Origin: Megasphaera hominis | GTDB taxonomy: Bacteria > Bacillota > Negativicutes > Veillonellales > Megasphaeraceae | Assembly (NCBI RefSeq): GCF_014269395.1 | Contig: NZ_JACOGK010000016.1 | Coordinates: 1-63,500, forward strand | Direction: 5' to 3' | Length of the DNA: 63,500 bases | Shown: one piece after another, positions 42,245 to 50,760 of the stretch | How positions within the stretch are numbered: position 1 is the first letter of the stretch | Layout of the letters: every line of letters starts with the position of its first letter | The notes under the pieces: generated by a model | What the model saw: the letters and a program-made list of their open reading frames with translations, nothing else | What the model was told of the DNA's origin: nothing | Databases searched by the model: none | Program-made: the position numbers and the translations under genes

Positions 42245-44968
42245 ATGAAGTGTCAATTTTGTATGGGAAAAACTATATCAAATAATTCTACAATATACCA
42301 AAAGCGCAGTGCAGGATCTGGGGAGAAACTGCAGCGTATCTATTGGTATCACGTACGCCGGGCGTGCTCGCTCCTGGCAGTACTCTGTTTGACCGCCGGG
42401 GTTATGCCTTTGTATGCGGCGGCAGAAACAACCCAGCCGATTACGGATCTTTTGGCAGTAACGAGTGAAAACGATATCGTATCGAAGGATGCAGATGGGA
42501 AGACCACCGGTGAAATTTCATACGATATTAGCCCGGCAAATAAAGGCACGAACATTGCCATTGGGGAAAATTCGAAGGTCTTTATCGGCGGCGGGACCCA
42601 GGAATCGGTTATGTCCTTTGGGGAGACGGTAGATCCTACATATAAACAGGTTTTCATTTGGAATATTCAAACAGGCTACAACATCCATAGCAATAGTGCA
42701 GCTAAGGAAAATTTGCCGTCAGCTATTGCTATTGGACAAAACACCTATGCCCGGACGGGTTCTATTGTCATAGGTGATCATACACTGGAAAAAAACAATA
42801 TTGCCATTGGCGATACCGTTGCGTCTTATGATAAAACCGGTAAGCCTACTTTGCTTTCTTATGGTGTAGCCAGTACCAACGTTGGTACTAACTCCTACAC
42901 GAATGGACCTTTTGCGACGACCTATGGCAGCTATAATATTCAATCCTCACCCTATCCCAATGGTTACCCCTTGAAAAACGGGTTTGCCACAGTTATTGGC
43001 ACTTTTAACTCTAATGAGTCCATGAACGACTGGAATAGTACTTCCGGTGTAGCAAACTACATTGGTGGCGTTGCAAATAAGGTTACGGCAAGTAATGGTT
43101 CCGTGGTTTTGGGTGCTGGTAACACCGTAACAGATTCTATTAAAGATTTTGATGCCTCGTCACTTGAAGAACCGGCAGCATCCGTTACGGCGATGCAAAA
43201 TGCCTTGATTGAAGGTGTTCGTAAAAGCTCTGGCGGCGCAGCCATGGTTATCGGTGGTGGCAACCAGGTTGATTCGTCTACGGATACGCAGCTCATGGGC
43301 GTCAACAACGAATCGAAGAAGGATACGTATACATTACTCGATGGCTTCACGAACGTATCGACTAGCGGGGAACATCTGACGACCATCGGTTCAGGAAATA
43401 CGATGACCGATTCCAGCTATACCCAGCTCCTAGGTGATAACCGGGTCCTTACGGATGTGGATAATTCCATCATCCTCGGTTCCGCAGAATCAGCAGAAAC
43501 TCCTTTGACGACGAACGTAGATAACGTCACAATCCTAGGTTACAATGCCAATGCCAATGTCGCCGGCGGTGTAGCCTTAGGTTATGGCTCTATTGCCTTG
43601 ACAGGAGCCGGAATAGCCGGTTATGTCCCGACAGGCGTGACCAAGAGCGGCAGTGATTCCACCTGGACTTCGACAGCAGCCGCTGTTTCCGTTGGTGACG
43701 CTGCCAATGACCTTACCCGCCAGATCACAGGTGTGGCCGCCGGTACAGCCGATACGGACGCCGTCAACGTGGCCCAGCTGAAAGCCGTAGAATCCAAGAG
43801 CGGCGGTTCTAAAATTACCTTGACTGCCGGTAACGGTATTCGCTTAGTTCAAAATACGACAACGGGAGCCTACACCATCAGTGCCCTCTTTACGGATACA
43901 GATACCAATACGGTCGTCACGAAGAAGGCTGCGTCCGTTGTAGTACCTATTACCAGTGATACCGGTACCGGCACGGACACCGGTGGAACCAGTAAAAGTG
44001 TGACAAGAAGCACCACGGTTGTCACTAGTGGAACTCCTTTAGCAGTTACGACGCAGCTGGCTGATGATAATGGTCTTCTGACTGAGATACAAACCAATAT
44101 TCCTCTGGGTGTCAAAGGGGATACAACGAATATTACGACGACAGCCAGTGGCGCAAACCTCGTCGTCAGCCTCAACAAAGACATTTCTGTCGATAGTGTC
44201 ACCGTCACCAATGGTCCGGTCATCGATTCCAACGGTATTTCTAATGCAAATACCATTAGTGTCACCGATGGTCCGACCATCAACTCGGACGGCATTACTA
44301 ACGTCAATAAAATCAGTGTTACCAATGGCCCGACCATCAACTCCAGCGGTATCGACATGAACAACCAAAAGATTACCAACGTCGCAGATGGTTCCATTGC
44401 TGAAGGCTCGAAAGATGCCGTCAATGGCGGCCAGATCTACAACCTGCAAAATCAGCTCACCGGCCTCAACGATACATTCGGTAATGAAATCAACGGCTTG
44501 AGCCGTCGTGTAGACGGTCTCGACCGCCGCATCGATAAAGTCGGCGCTGGCGCCGCTGCCTTGGCAGCCCTCCATCCGACAGACTTCAATCCAGACGACA
44601 AATGGGATTTCTCCCTGGGCTATGGCAATTACCGCTCGGCTAACGCCGTTGCCCTCGGTGCCTTCTATCATCCCAACGCCTCGACTATTTTCAGCATCGG
44701 CGCTACTGTCGGCAACGATAACAATATGGTTAATGCCGGCGTCACCTTCAAGGTAGGCAGTGGCAGCTCTACACCATATTACACGCCGACTCAGGCCTCT
44801 CAGATCATCGGCCAGCTGAAGACAGAACTGGCCCAGGTCAAAGCGGATAAAGCGGCACAGCAAGCAAAAGTCACAGCACAGCAAAAACAGATTGATCAGC
44901 AACAAGCAGAAATCAATAAGATGAAAGCCCAGATTGATCAGCTCCTCAGCCGCCTCAATATGGGATGA
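42245..44968 (+). CDS. Trimeric autotransporter adhesin (YadA-like)
   Basis: A 907-residue surface protein expected to form trimers in the outer membrane. An unusually long N-terminal segment (residues 1-40, with Cys at 3 and 6) precedes the hydrophobic signal core ending PLYAAA near 60. The head (about 80-490) carries YadA-type left-handed beta-roll repeats such as AIAIGQNTY and IAIGDT. A neck motif GVAAGTADTDAVNVAQLKAV, a Thr/Gly-rich region and a stalk with three 19-20-residue repeats (VTNGPTINS, near 44198-44362) follow. The membrane anchor is at about 765-840 (LGYGNYRSANAVALGAFYHP). A coiled coil of about 60 residues rich in Gln and Lys comes after the anchor. ATG 42245 has GGGAGGTG upstream. 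A terminator follows. Confidence 0.92.
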   Translation: MKCQFCMGKTISNNSTIYQKRSAGSGEKLQRIYWYHVRRACSLLAVLCLTAGVMPLYAAAETTQPITDLLAVTSENDIVSKDADGKTTGEISYDISPANKGTNIAIGENSKVFIGGGTQESVMSFGETVDPTYKQVFIWNIQTGYNIHSNSAAKENLPSAIAIGQNTYARTGSIVIGDHTLEKNNIAIGDTVASYDKTGKPTLLSYGVASTNVGTNSYTNGPFATTYGSYNIQSSPYPNGYPLKNGFATVIGTFNSNESMNDWNSTSGVANYIGGVANKVTASNGSVVLGAGNTVTDSIKDFDASSLEEPAASVTAMQNALIEGVRKSSGGAAMVIGGGNQVDSSTDTQLMGVNNESKKDTYTLLDGFTNVSTSGEHLTTIGSGNTMTDSSYTQLLGDNRVLTDVDNSIILGSAESAETPLTTNVDNVTILGYNANANVAGGVALGYGSIALTGAGIAGYVPTGVTKSGSDSTWTSTAAAVSVGDAANDLTRQITGVAAGTADTDAVNVAQLKAVESKSGGSKITLTAGNGIRLVQNTTTGAYTISALFTDTDTNTVVTKKAASVVVPITSDTGTGTDTGGTSKSVTRSTTVVTSGTPLAVTTQLADDNGLLTEIQTNIPLGVKGDTTNITTTASGANLVVSLNKDISVDSVTVTNGPVIDSNGISNANTISVTDGPTINSDGITNVNKISVTNGPTINSSGIDMNNQKITNVADGSIAEGSKDAVNGGQIYNLQNQLTGLNDTFGNEINGLSRRVDGLDRRIDKVGAGAAALAALHPTDFNPDDKWDFSLGYGNYRSANAVALGAFYHPNASTIFSIGATVGNDNNMVNAGVTFKVGSGSSTPYYTPTQASQIIGQLKTELAQVKADKAAQQAKVTAQQKQIDQQQAEINKMKAQIDQLLSRLNMG
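44198..44362 (+). repeat. Three tandem stalk repeats in the trimeric adhesin
   Basis: Three consecutive copies of a 57-60-base unit encode xVTNGPxIxSxGIxxxN. The copies differ at the base level, so they are old or under selection at the protein level. Confidence 0.7.
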
Positions 44969-45009
44969 TCATAGTATCTCATACAACCTCTTACTACCAT
45001 CCTCACCTT

Positions 45010-45056
45010 TAAGAAACAGGCCTTTCTCCCCGGACAGAGGCTTGTTTCTTTTTTTG
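45010..45056 (+). terminator. Terminator after the trimeric adhesin
   Basis: AAGAAACAGGCCT and AGAGGCTTGTTTCTT arms with a loop of about 12 bases, ending in seven T. Confidence 0.85.
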
Positions 45057-45086
45057 CAACAAAATATAACATTTAAGAAATAATCA

Positions 45087-45119
45087 TTTCATATTAATAT
45101 AAATTATAGTATAATGTAA
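45087..45119 (+). promoter_or_regulatory. Promoter module of autotransporter 1
   Basis: A TATAAT at 45110-45115 with TTTCAT 17 bases upstream lies inside a 33-base block that matches the block at 50645-50677 at 31 positions. The start codon is about 110 bases downstream, so a long leader is transcribed. Confidence 0.65.
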
Positions 45120-45129
45120 GTAAGAACAG

Positions 45130-45187
45130 ATCCTGAACATCTGCAACATGGGGGTAAGAAATTTAATTTTTTTGCTTGATTCAGGAT
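45130..45187 (+). promoter_or_regulatory. 5' leader stem of autotransporter 1
   Basis: ATCCTGAA (45130-45137) and TTCAGGAT (45180-45187) can pair perfectly across 42 bases in the untranslated leader. The loop holds GGGGG and a U-rich stretch. The function is unknown. Confidence 0.35.
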
Positions 45188-45224
45188 TGCATCGTGCGTG
45201 AATTTGGGGAAGGAAGAGATTCAT

Positions 45225-48125
45225 ATGAAAAGTAAGAGTATCGTATTATCAGGATTAATTTTGTCGAGTTTGTTAGGATTTACAATGCCAGTATTGCCCG
45301 TCCAGGCGGCAACTATTAACATCAGTGGCGATGCAGTACAAGTGGAAAACGAGCCGGCTTCAAAATATGATACAGCCAGTGGCTACGGAATTACAACCAT
45401 TAATACAGACAACCCGGCCATCGGCAATGGAGCTACCATGAGCGCTGCAGATGCCTCGGGAAATACTGTGAACATTACGGGCGGTACGATCGCCTCAAAA
45501 GATCCGGGGACGGATATTTTTGGCAGTGTCGTCCTGCAGCAGACAGACAATAGCGAACTGACCCAGGTCAGCAATAATACAGTAAACCTGACCAACACCG
45601 TTATCGGTGACAATACGGGCAGTGTCACCGTTTTTGGTGCCTACGTGGTAGATGCGAATAAAGATACACGTACCTACAGCAAAGAAGAAATGGATATTTG
45701 GGGTAATCATTTTACACCGGAAACGACAGAAACCTTTGCTATTTCCCATAATACAGTGACTGTCGAAGGCGCAGTGCCTGCAGACGGGACGACTGTGTCT
45801 ATCTATGGCGGTGCTTCCCGACTGATTGGTTCCAGTCCAAACTGGAGAGATTATAGATCTGATATTGACGTGACTGCCAATGCACCGGTGACGTATAATG
45901 CCGTCTACATCGGAACCAGCGCGGCTGAAGAAGCGACTGGTACGTATGCCACATCCGCTGATAATGGTGCCTACGATAGTGTCTATGGCGGCTACACCAG
46001 CAAAGGCACCGCTGCCAATAATACGGTCGTCGTCCGCAACAGCACGCTGACTAACATCGTTGCCGGTGGCTATACCAAGAGTATGACGGCTGATGCCAAC
46101 CAGGTGACCTTATCTGATATTACGGCTGGTGAGAATTTGCATATCTATGGCGGCTATAGCGGGCAAGGCGGCGCTGCAGATAATACAGTAGATTTAACGC
46201 GCGTCAATGGTACGGGCGGCAAAGTGACGGCTGTTGCCGGTAGTACTAATGGGTTCAATGCGACAAGCGGTGATGCGACGAATAACCACATGAACGTAAC
46301 AGATAGCACGCTCTATGTCGTAGCCGGTGGTATTGCTGCAGCCGATGGGGGGCATGGTGATGGGGATTTTCAATCTGCCCGTTATTATCATGACGCTATT
46401 GGTAATACCGTATCGATTCAAGAATCCTTTGACGGAGGCACACTTATCAGCGGTGGCGTCTTTGGCGGTGTTGCCTATCAGAATGTGACCAATAACAGCG
46501 TAACCATGACTAATGGCAAAGCAGGCGCTGTTTGGGGCGGATTTTGCTCCACTGAATATCTTTATGATTATTGGTCAGGCACTGCTACTGGAAATACGGT
46601 AACACTGGGGGTAAAAGGTGCTACGTCCGGCGGTCCAACAATTGGCTCGACGGTAATCGGTGGTGAATCGCGTTTTAATGGCAGCACAGGAAATAATGTG
46701 TACATCTATGGCAGTACTGTAGGTACAAATATGGGGCAGGAAGCTATTGATTCTATCGCTGGGTTTGCAGAAAAAAGAGCTCGCAACTATTATGTCTTAC
46801 CATCAATCTCGAATGTCATTGCTGGGGGCATAGCCGGAAGTGTTCATATAGTTAATCTAAACAGTGCCACTTACAAAGAGTTCGTGGCGACGGATAATCA
46901 TGTATATATTAGTGATAGTACGATATCAGATGGTGTGTCAGCCATATATGGCGGTTGGAACGTTCTTGATGCTAATGACAATTCTGTTACGTTGGCAAAT
47001 ACGGATGTCTCATTAGGTAATTCTATTGCGTTAGAATGGAAATCGTACAACGATCGGGGAAAGCTGATCGAAGACGACAAGCTAGAATATGGCGGGCGCA
47101 TCATTGGCGGTGAAGCTATGAACGGCTCAGCTTCGGATAATAAAGTTACTATTTCAGGCAATGGTGCAACATCTATGGAAGGCATCACGTTTGTCGCCGG
47201 TGGAAAGGCAGGAGTAGCAAAAAATAAGAATATCGCTGTTTCAGTGGCTGCAGCAGACCGTAACCAGGTTTCCCTTGCCGGAGTCCAGCTCTCAGGCGCT
47301 TCTTCCGGACTTTCCATTGCAGGTGGCAGAGGCGAAACAGGTGCTTCCTATAATACGGTGTCCTTGGATGCCGTAAAAATTACGAGTCCGGACAAGATTC
47401 TAGGCGGCATGACGGATAAAGGAGACGCCATATACAACCAATTATCTATTGCAAATAGCAGCCTGGAAATGGATTCGGGAATGATCATTGCCAGCTCTAC
47501 AGGGGATGGTACTGCATCACATAATACGTTGTCACTTACGGATACGTCTATAGCAGGTAAATCGGGAGTGAATTTGGTCAACAGCATAGCGTATGGGGGG
47601 GCGGCAAATGATAACACAACGACACTGGATACCGTCGATGCAAAGAACTTGATTACGTTGAGTGGCTCATACTCGGAGAATGATTCGGCATCTAACAATA
47701 CGTTCTCTTTGACAGATAGTAAACTGGTCTTTCGATATGATGAAGAGACTAGAAATGAATCGGTGTTCATTGTGAATACAGGAAACAATGAGGCCAATAA
47801 CAATACGGTTAGTATAACGAATCATACGGAGTTAGCTGAGCTTTCTGAATTAATAGGTTCAATGTCAGAATCAGGACCGGTCATGGGCAATACACTTACT
47901 ATTTCGGATAGTATTCTATCTAATGAAACTAATGAAGATGGATTTTTAGTAAGAGGCAGTCTAGGGGAAACAGAAGCCGCTAATAATAACCTGTACATTA
48001 CAAATAGCACATTGTCCGGCTTACAATTGCTATATGGTGCCTCTGGGTATTCGGATGTATACAACAATACGGAAGTATTGACTAATGTTACCATTACCGG
48101 GCGTCATGGGATACTGGGGGAATGA
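45225..48125 (+). CDS. Autotransporter 1, N-terminal part (interrupted by frameshift)
   Basis: Signal peptide (SGLILSSLLGFTM, cleavage near PVQAA) and about 930 residues of repetitive passenger. The recurring pattern is xNTVxI/L, a short turn, then IYGG or VIGG, a Gly/Ala stretch and the next Asn; this cadence fits a right-handed beta-helix. The frame ends at TGA 48123-48125, just after GRHGILGE, without any beta barrel. The homologous autotransporter 2 continues through this point, and the lost sequence resumes in the next frame. As it stands the product would be secreted to the periplasm but not anchored. ATG 45225 follows GGAAGGAAGAG. Together with the next entry it forms one broken gene of about 1,756 codons. 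Confidence 0.85.
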   Translation: MKSKSIVLSGLILSSLLGFTMPVLPVQAATINISGDAVQVENEPASKYDTASGYGITTINTDNPAIGNGATMSAADASGNTVNITGGTIASKDPGTDIFGSVVLQQTDNSELTQVSNNTVNLTNTVIGDNTGSVTVFGAYVVDANKDTRTYSKEEMDIWGNHFTPETTETFAISHNTVTVEGAVPADGTTVSIYGGASRLIGSSPNWRDYRSDIDVTANAPVTYNAVYIGTSAAEEATGTYATSADNGAYDSVYGGYTSKGTAANNTVVVRNSTLTNIVAGGYTKSMTADANQVTLSDITAGENLHIYGGYSGQGGAADNTVDLTRVNGTGGKVTAVAGSTNGFNATSGDATNNHMNVTDSTLYVVAGGIAAADGGHGDGDFQSARYYHDAIGNTVSIQESFDGGTLISGGVFGGVAYQNVTNNSVTMTNGKAGAVWGGFCSTEYLYDYWSGTATGNTVTLGVKGATSGGPTIGSTVIGGESRFNGSTGNNVYIYGSTVGTNMGQEAIDSIAGFAEKRARNYYVLPSISNVIAGGIAGSVHIVNLNSATYKEFVATDNHVYISDSTISDGVSAIYGGWNVLDANDNSVTLANTDVSLGNSIALEWKSYNDRGKLIEDDKLEYGGRIIGGEAMNGSASDNKVTISGNGATSMEGITFVAGGKAGVAKNKNIAVSVAAADRNQVSLAGVQLSGASSGLSIAGGRGETGASYNTVSLDAVKITSPDKILGGMTDKGDAIYNQLSIANSSLEMDSGMIIASSTGDGTASHNTLSLTDTSIAGKSGVNLVNSIAYGGAANDNTTTLDTVDAKNLITLSGSYSENDSASNNTFSLTDSKLVFRYDEETRNESVFIVNTGNNEANNNTVSITNHTELAELSELIGSMSESGPVMGNTLTISDSILSNETNEDGFLVRGSLGETEAANNNLYITNSTLSGLQLLYGASGYSDVYNNTEVLTNVTITGRHGILGE

Positions 48126-50496
48126 AGCAGGTAACTATGCCCATGATAATGCCTTTTCCATCATAGGCGGGTCCTTTTCTTTTATAGATGGAGATGGGGT
48201 CATAGCAGGTACTTATGGATGGCAACAGACTACCCAGAATACACTGACCCTTTCCAAGGCCAATATATCAGGAGTTATCGGTATCGGTGGAGGCATGAGT
48301 GATGTGACAGCCACTGACAATACCGTCACGATTTCGGATACGACCATTTCCAATTCCGAGTATGACGGGGGAACGATTCTGGTTGCAGGCGGATCAAGTG
48401 GATATACGGCAACGGCCGGAGACGATGAGACAAAGACTATTCTGCCTAGTGCGGATGACAATAGCATCCGTATCGACGGTGGCTCTGTCGACGTTTCCAG
48501 GATTTATGGAGGTTGGCTACGGAATGAGGATTCAAAAAACGACGTAGAAGGCACGACAGACAGCAATACTGTTATCATGGGCGACGGCGTTACAGCCAGC
48601 ACGGTCATAGGCGGCAATAATGAGCTGGGCGGCTCTTCGTCGAAGAACGCCGTCACTATTAATGGCGGCACAATCAAAGAAACCGTCATCGCCGGGGAAA
48701 CGCTTGCTGGCGACGCGAATGGCAACACACTGGACATTTACGGTGGGGAAATCGGTACGACTAACGCTGTAGATGATACCGGTAATGACCTGGCAGACGG
48801 CAATCTTATATCTGGTGGCTATACGAAAGACGGTACTGCCAATGAAAACACAGTCAGTATCTACGCCGGTACCTTAGGCAATATGATGAGCCTTTATGGC
48901 GGTTATAGCAAGACTGAAAGCACAGATAATACGCTCAACCTTTACACTAAGGGAAATACCGTCGAAAACCTGGGCTATTTCCAGACCCTCAATTTCTACG
49001 TCCCTGAAAATACAAAGGCAGGAGAAACTATGCTGGAAGTAACGGGCAATGCCGACGTACACGGCGCGGCCATCAATGCCGGCGTATATAGTACGACACA
49101 GCTTAGTCCGGGCCAGGTCATCAACCTGATTCATGACGGCAATCAGCCAATTAATACGGACAATACGACGTACAGCGTCATGGCAGGCAAGAATATCGTC
49201 ACAGACGGCGCATTCCTGCAACGGGAGGTGTTCATTAAGAAACAAGATGCCAACACGATCGTTCTCTACGTTCCGGAAGACAGCAAACCCATTATCAGTG
49301 ACGATACAAAGATCATTTCTACGCAGCAAGCCGGCGCGGCTTCGACCGTATCTAGCGGCTCTGATATTGCGGCTACGGACGGCCTTGAAGCAGCCCTCAC
49401 GGCGTGGAAGGAAGAGCATGATGCGGCTATGCTGCGGACGACGGAAAATGCGGCAGCCGATACGCTTGGCGTCATGACTTCGGCCGTAGCAACGCCTATG
49501 CTGGCTCGCAGTGCCGTGTCGCATCCCCTTATGGCGGCAGCAGCACCGGCAACGCCCATGGTCAGTGAAGCGCCTATGGCGGCACCGGCAGCGAGTGCAG
49601 CCCCGTCTGCAGGGGCAGGTGCAAGTACTGGGACGGCCTGGCAGCCGAACGCACCGGCCGCACCGGGAGCCTGGCTGGAAGAACACGACGTAGAAGCGAA
49701 ATTTACGCCTTATGTCATGCTTGGCGGTCACAACCTGCGCTATAATACGAGCTCGACGATCGACACGAACGGCTTTAACGGTGAACTGGGGTTCGTCAAA
49801 CGGTCCTTCCAAAAGGAATATGCTGACACAATCATGCCTTTCCTCGAATATGGGACAGGCAATTATACGAGCTGGAAAAACGGTTCCCGCGGTGACGGCA
49901 GCCAGCATTATGTCGGTGCAGGCATTCTCGTTCGCAGGGACATGAACAACGGTTTTCACTACGAAGGCCTCATCCGGGCTGGCCGCATGAGTGGTGATTA
50001 CGGCGGCCGCATTGCCGGCTACCGCATGAGCTATAACTCGAGCTCGCGCTACATTGCGGCTCACGTAGGCTTAGGCAAAATTTATAAGGACGACACGAAC
50101 GAATACAACATGTATGGGAAATTCTTCTGGTCCCATCTGAACGGCGATACAGTCACCCTGCACAGCGAACTGGGCGACGCCCAATATGACCTGGAACACG
50201 TAGATTCCCTGCGTACACGCTTAGGCTTCCGCTGGACGAAGCACCTTGACCGGGATGTGACTACGGTCTACGCCGGCATTGGCTGGGACTACGAATTCGA
50301 CGGCAAAGCCAAGGCCCGTTATCAGGACTACACCACACCGGACGCTAGCATGAAAGGATCCAGTGAATTCCTGGAACTGGGCTGGCAGAGCAAGTCGACG
50401 AAAGAAAACCCCTGGGGTGCTGATATACGAGTCACTGGCTGGACCGGTATGAAACAAGGCTTCACGTATAGTGCAACCATTACGCGAAAAATCTAA
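48085..50496 (+). CDS. Autotransporter 1, C-terminal part with beta barrel (out of frame)
   Basis: This frame continues the passenger of autotransporter 1 (NEAGNYAHDNAFSIIGGSF aligns with the matching part of autotransporter 2) and ends with an Ala/Pro-rich linker and a beta barrel of about 265 residues from KFTPYVMLGG. It has no signal peptide and no ribosome binding site of its own, so it is probably not made unless the frame is restored. The C-terminus reads TRKI, whereas the other three end in RAF; a terminal Phe is the usual signal for BAM-dependent insertion. Both points suggest a decaying or switched-off copy. Confidence 0.8.
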   Translation: MLPLPGVMGYWGNEAGNYAHDNAFSIIGGSFSFIDGDGVIAGTYGWQQTTQNTLTLSKANISGVIGIGGGMSDVTATDNTVTISDTTISNSEYDGGTILVAGGSSGYTATAGDDETKTILPSADDNSIRIDGGSVDVSRIYGGWLRNEDSKNDVEGTTDSNTVIMGDGVTASTVIGGNNELGGSSSKNAVTINGGTIKETVIAGETLAGDANGNTLDIYGGEIGTTNAVDDTGNDLADGNLISGGYTKDGTANENTVSIYAGTLGNMMSLYGGYSKTESTDNTLNLYTKGNTVENLGYFQTLNFYVPENTKAGETMLEVTGNADVHGAAINAGVYSTTQLSPGQVINLIHDGNQPINTDNTTYSVMAGKNIVTDGAFLQREVFIKKQDANTIVLYVPEDSKPIISDDTKIISTQQAGAASTVSSGSDIAATDGLEAALTAWKEEHDAAMLRTTENAAADTLGVMTSAVATPMLARSAVSHPLMAAAAPATPMVSEAPMAAPAASAAPSAGAGASTGTAWQPNAPAAPGAWLEEHDVEAKFTPYVMLGGHNLRYNTSSTIDTNGFNGELGFVKRSFQKEYADTIMPFLEYGTGNYTSWKNGSRGDGSQHYVGAGILVRRDMNNGFHYEGLIRAGRMSGDYGGRIAGYRMSYNSSSRYIAAHVGLGKIYKDDTNEYNMYGKFFWSHLNGDTVTLHSELGDAQYDLEHVDSLRTRLGFRWTKHLDRDVTTVYAGIGWDYEFDGKAKARYQDYTTPDASMKGSSEFLELGWQSKSTKENPWGADIRVTGWTGMKQGFTYSATITRKI
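48116..48120 (+). other. Frameshift site: run of five G
   Basis: The upstream frame reads ATA CTG GGG GAA TGA. Removing one G, or adding two, joins it to the downstream frame and restores a passenger that matches autotransporter 2. A true mutation, slippage (phase variation) or a sequencing error are all possible. Confidence 0.75.
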
Positions 50497-50555
50497 CGCC
50501 ATAATGGTCTTGCTTGTGGACAGACTGTCCCAAACAGGACAATAGGAAAGACGAA

Positions 50556-50613
50556 AAGCAATCTCTTTTGGTCAATTTGCTACGGCAAACTACTAAGAGA
50601 GATTGCTTTTTTT
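50556..50613 (+). terminator. Terminator after autotransporter 1
   Basis: AGCAATCTCTT and AAGAGAGATTGCT arms with an inner stem, ending in seven T. Confidence 0.88.
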
Positions 50614-50644
50614 GCAATATGCAAAACTAATATACTATTTTATA

Positions 50645-50677
50645 TTTCATATTAAAATAAATTATATTATAATGTAA
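50645..50677 (+). promoter_or_regulatory. Promoter module of autotransporter 2
   Basis: TTTCAT (50645-50650), 17 bases, TATAAT (50668-50673), in a block 31/33 identical to that of autotransporter 1. The leader that follows holds a hairpin CTTATC-AATGGGGA-GATAAG (50695-50714). Confidence 0.65.
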
Positions 50678-50760
50678 TTATATAATACTAGTTACTTATC
50701 AATGGGGAGATAAGCAGCTTCAGTGCGGACTTTCGTGAAGAATTATGGGGAGGAATGAAA

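Noticed and set aside
48085..48125. Programmed ribosomal frameshift in autotransporter 1
   Set aside because: No slippery heptamer with a downstream pseudoknot or internal Shine-Dalgarno is visible, and the paralogues are encoded in a single frame.
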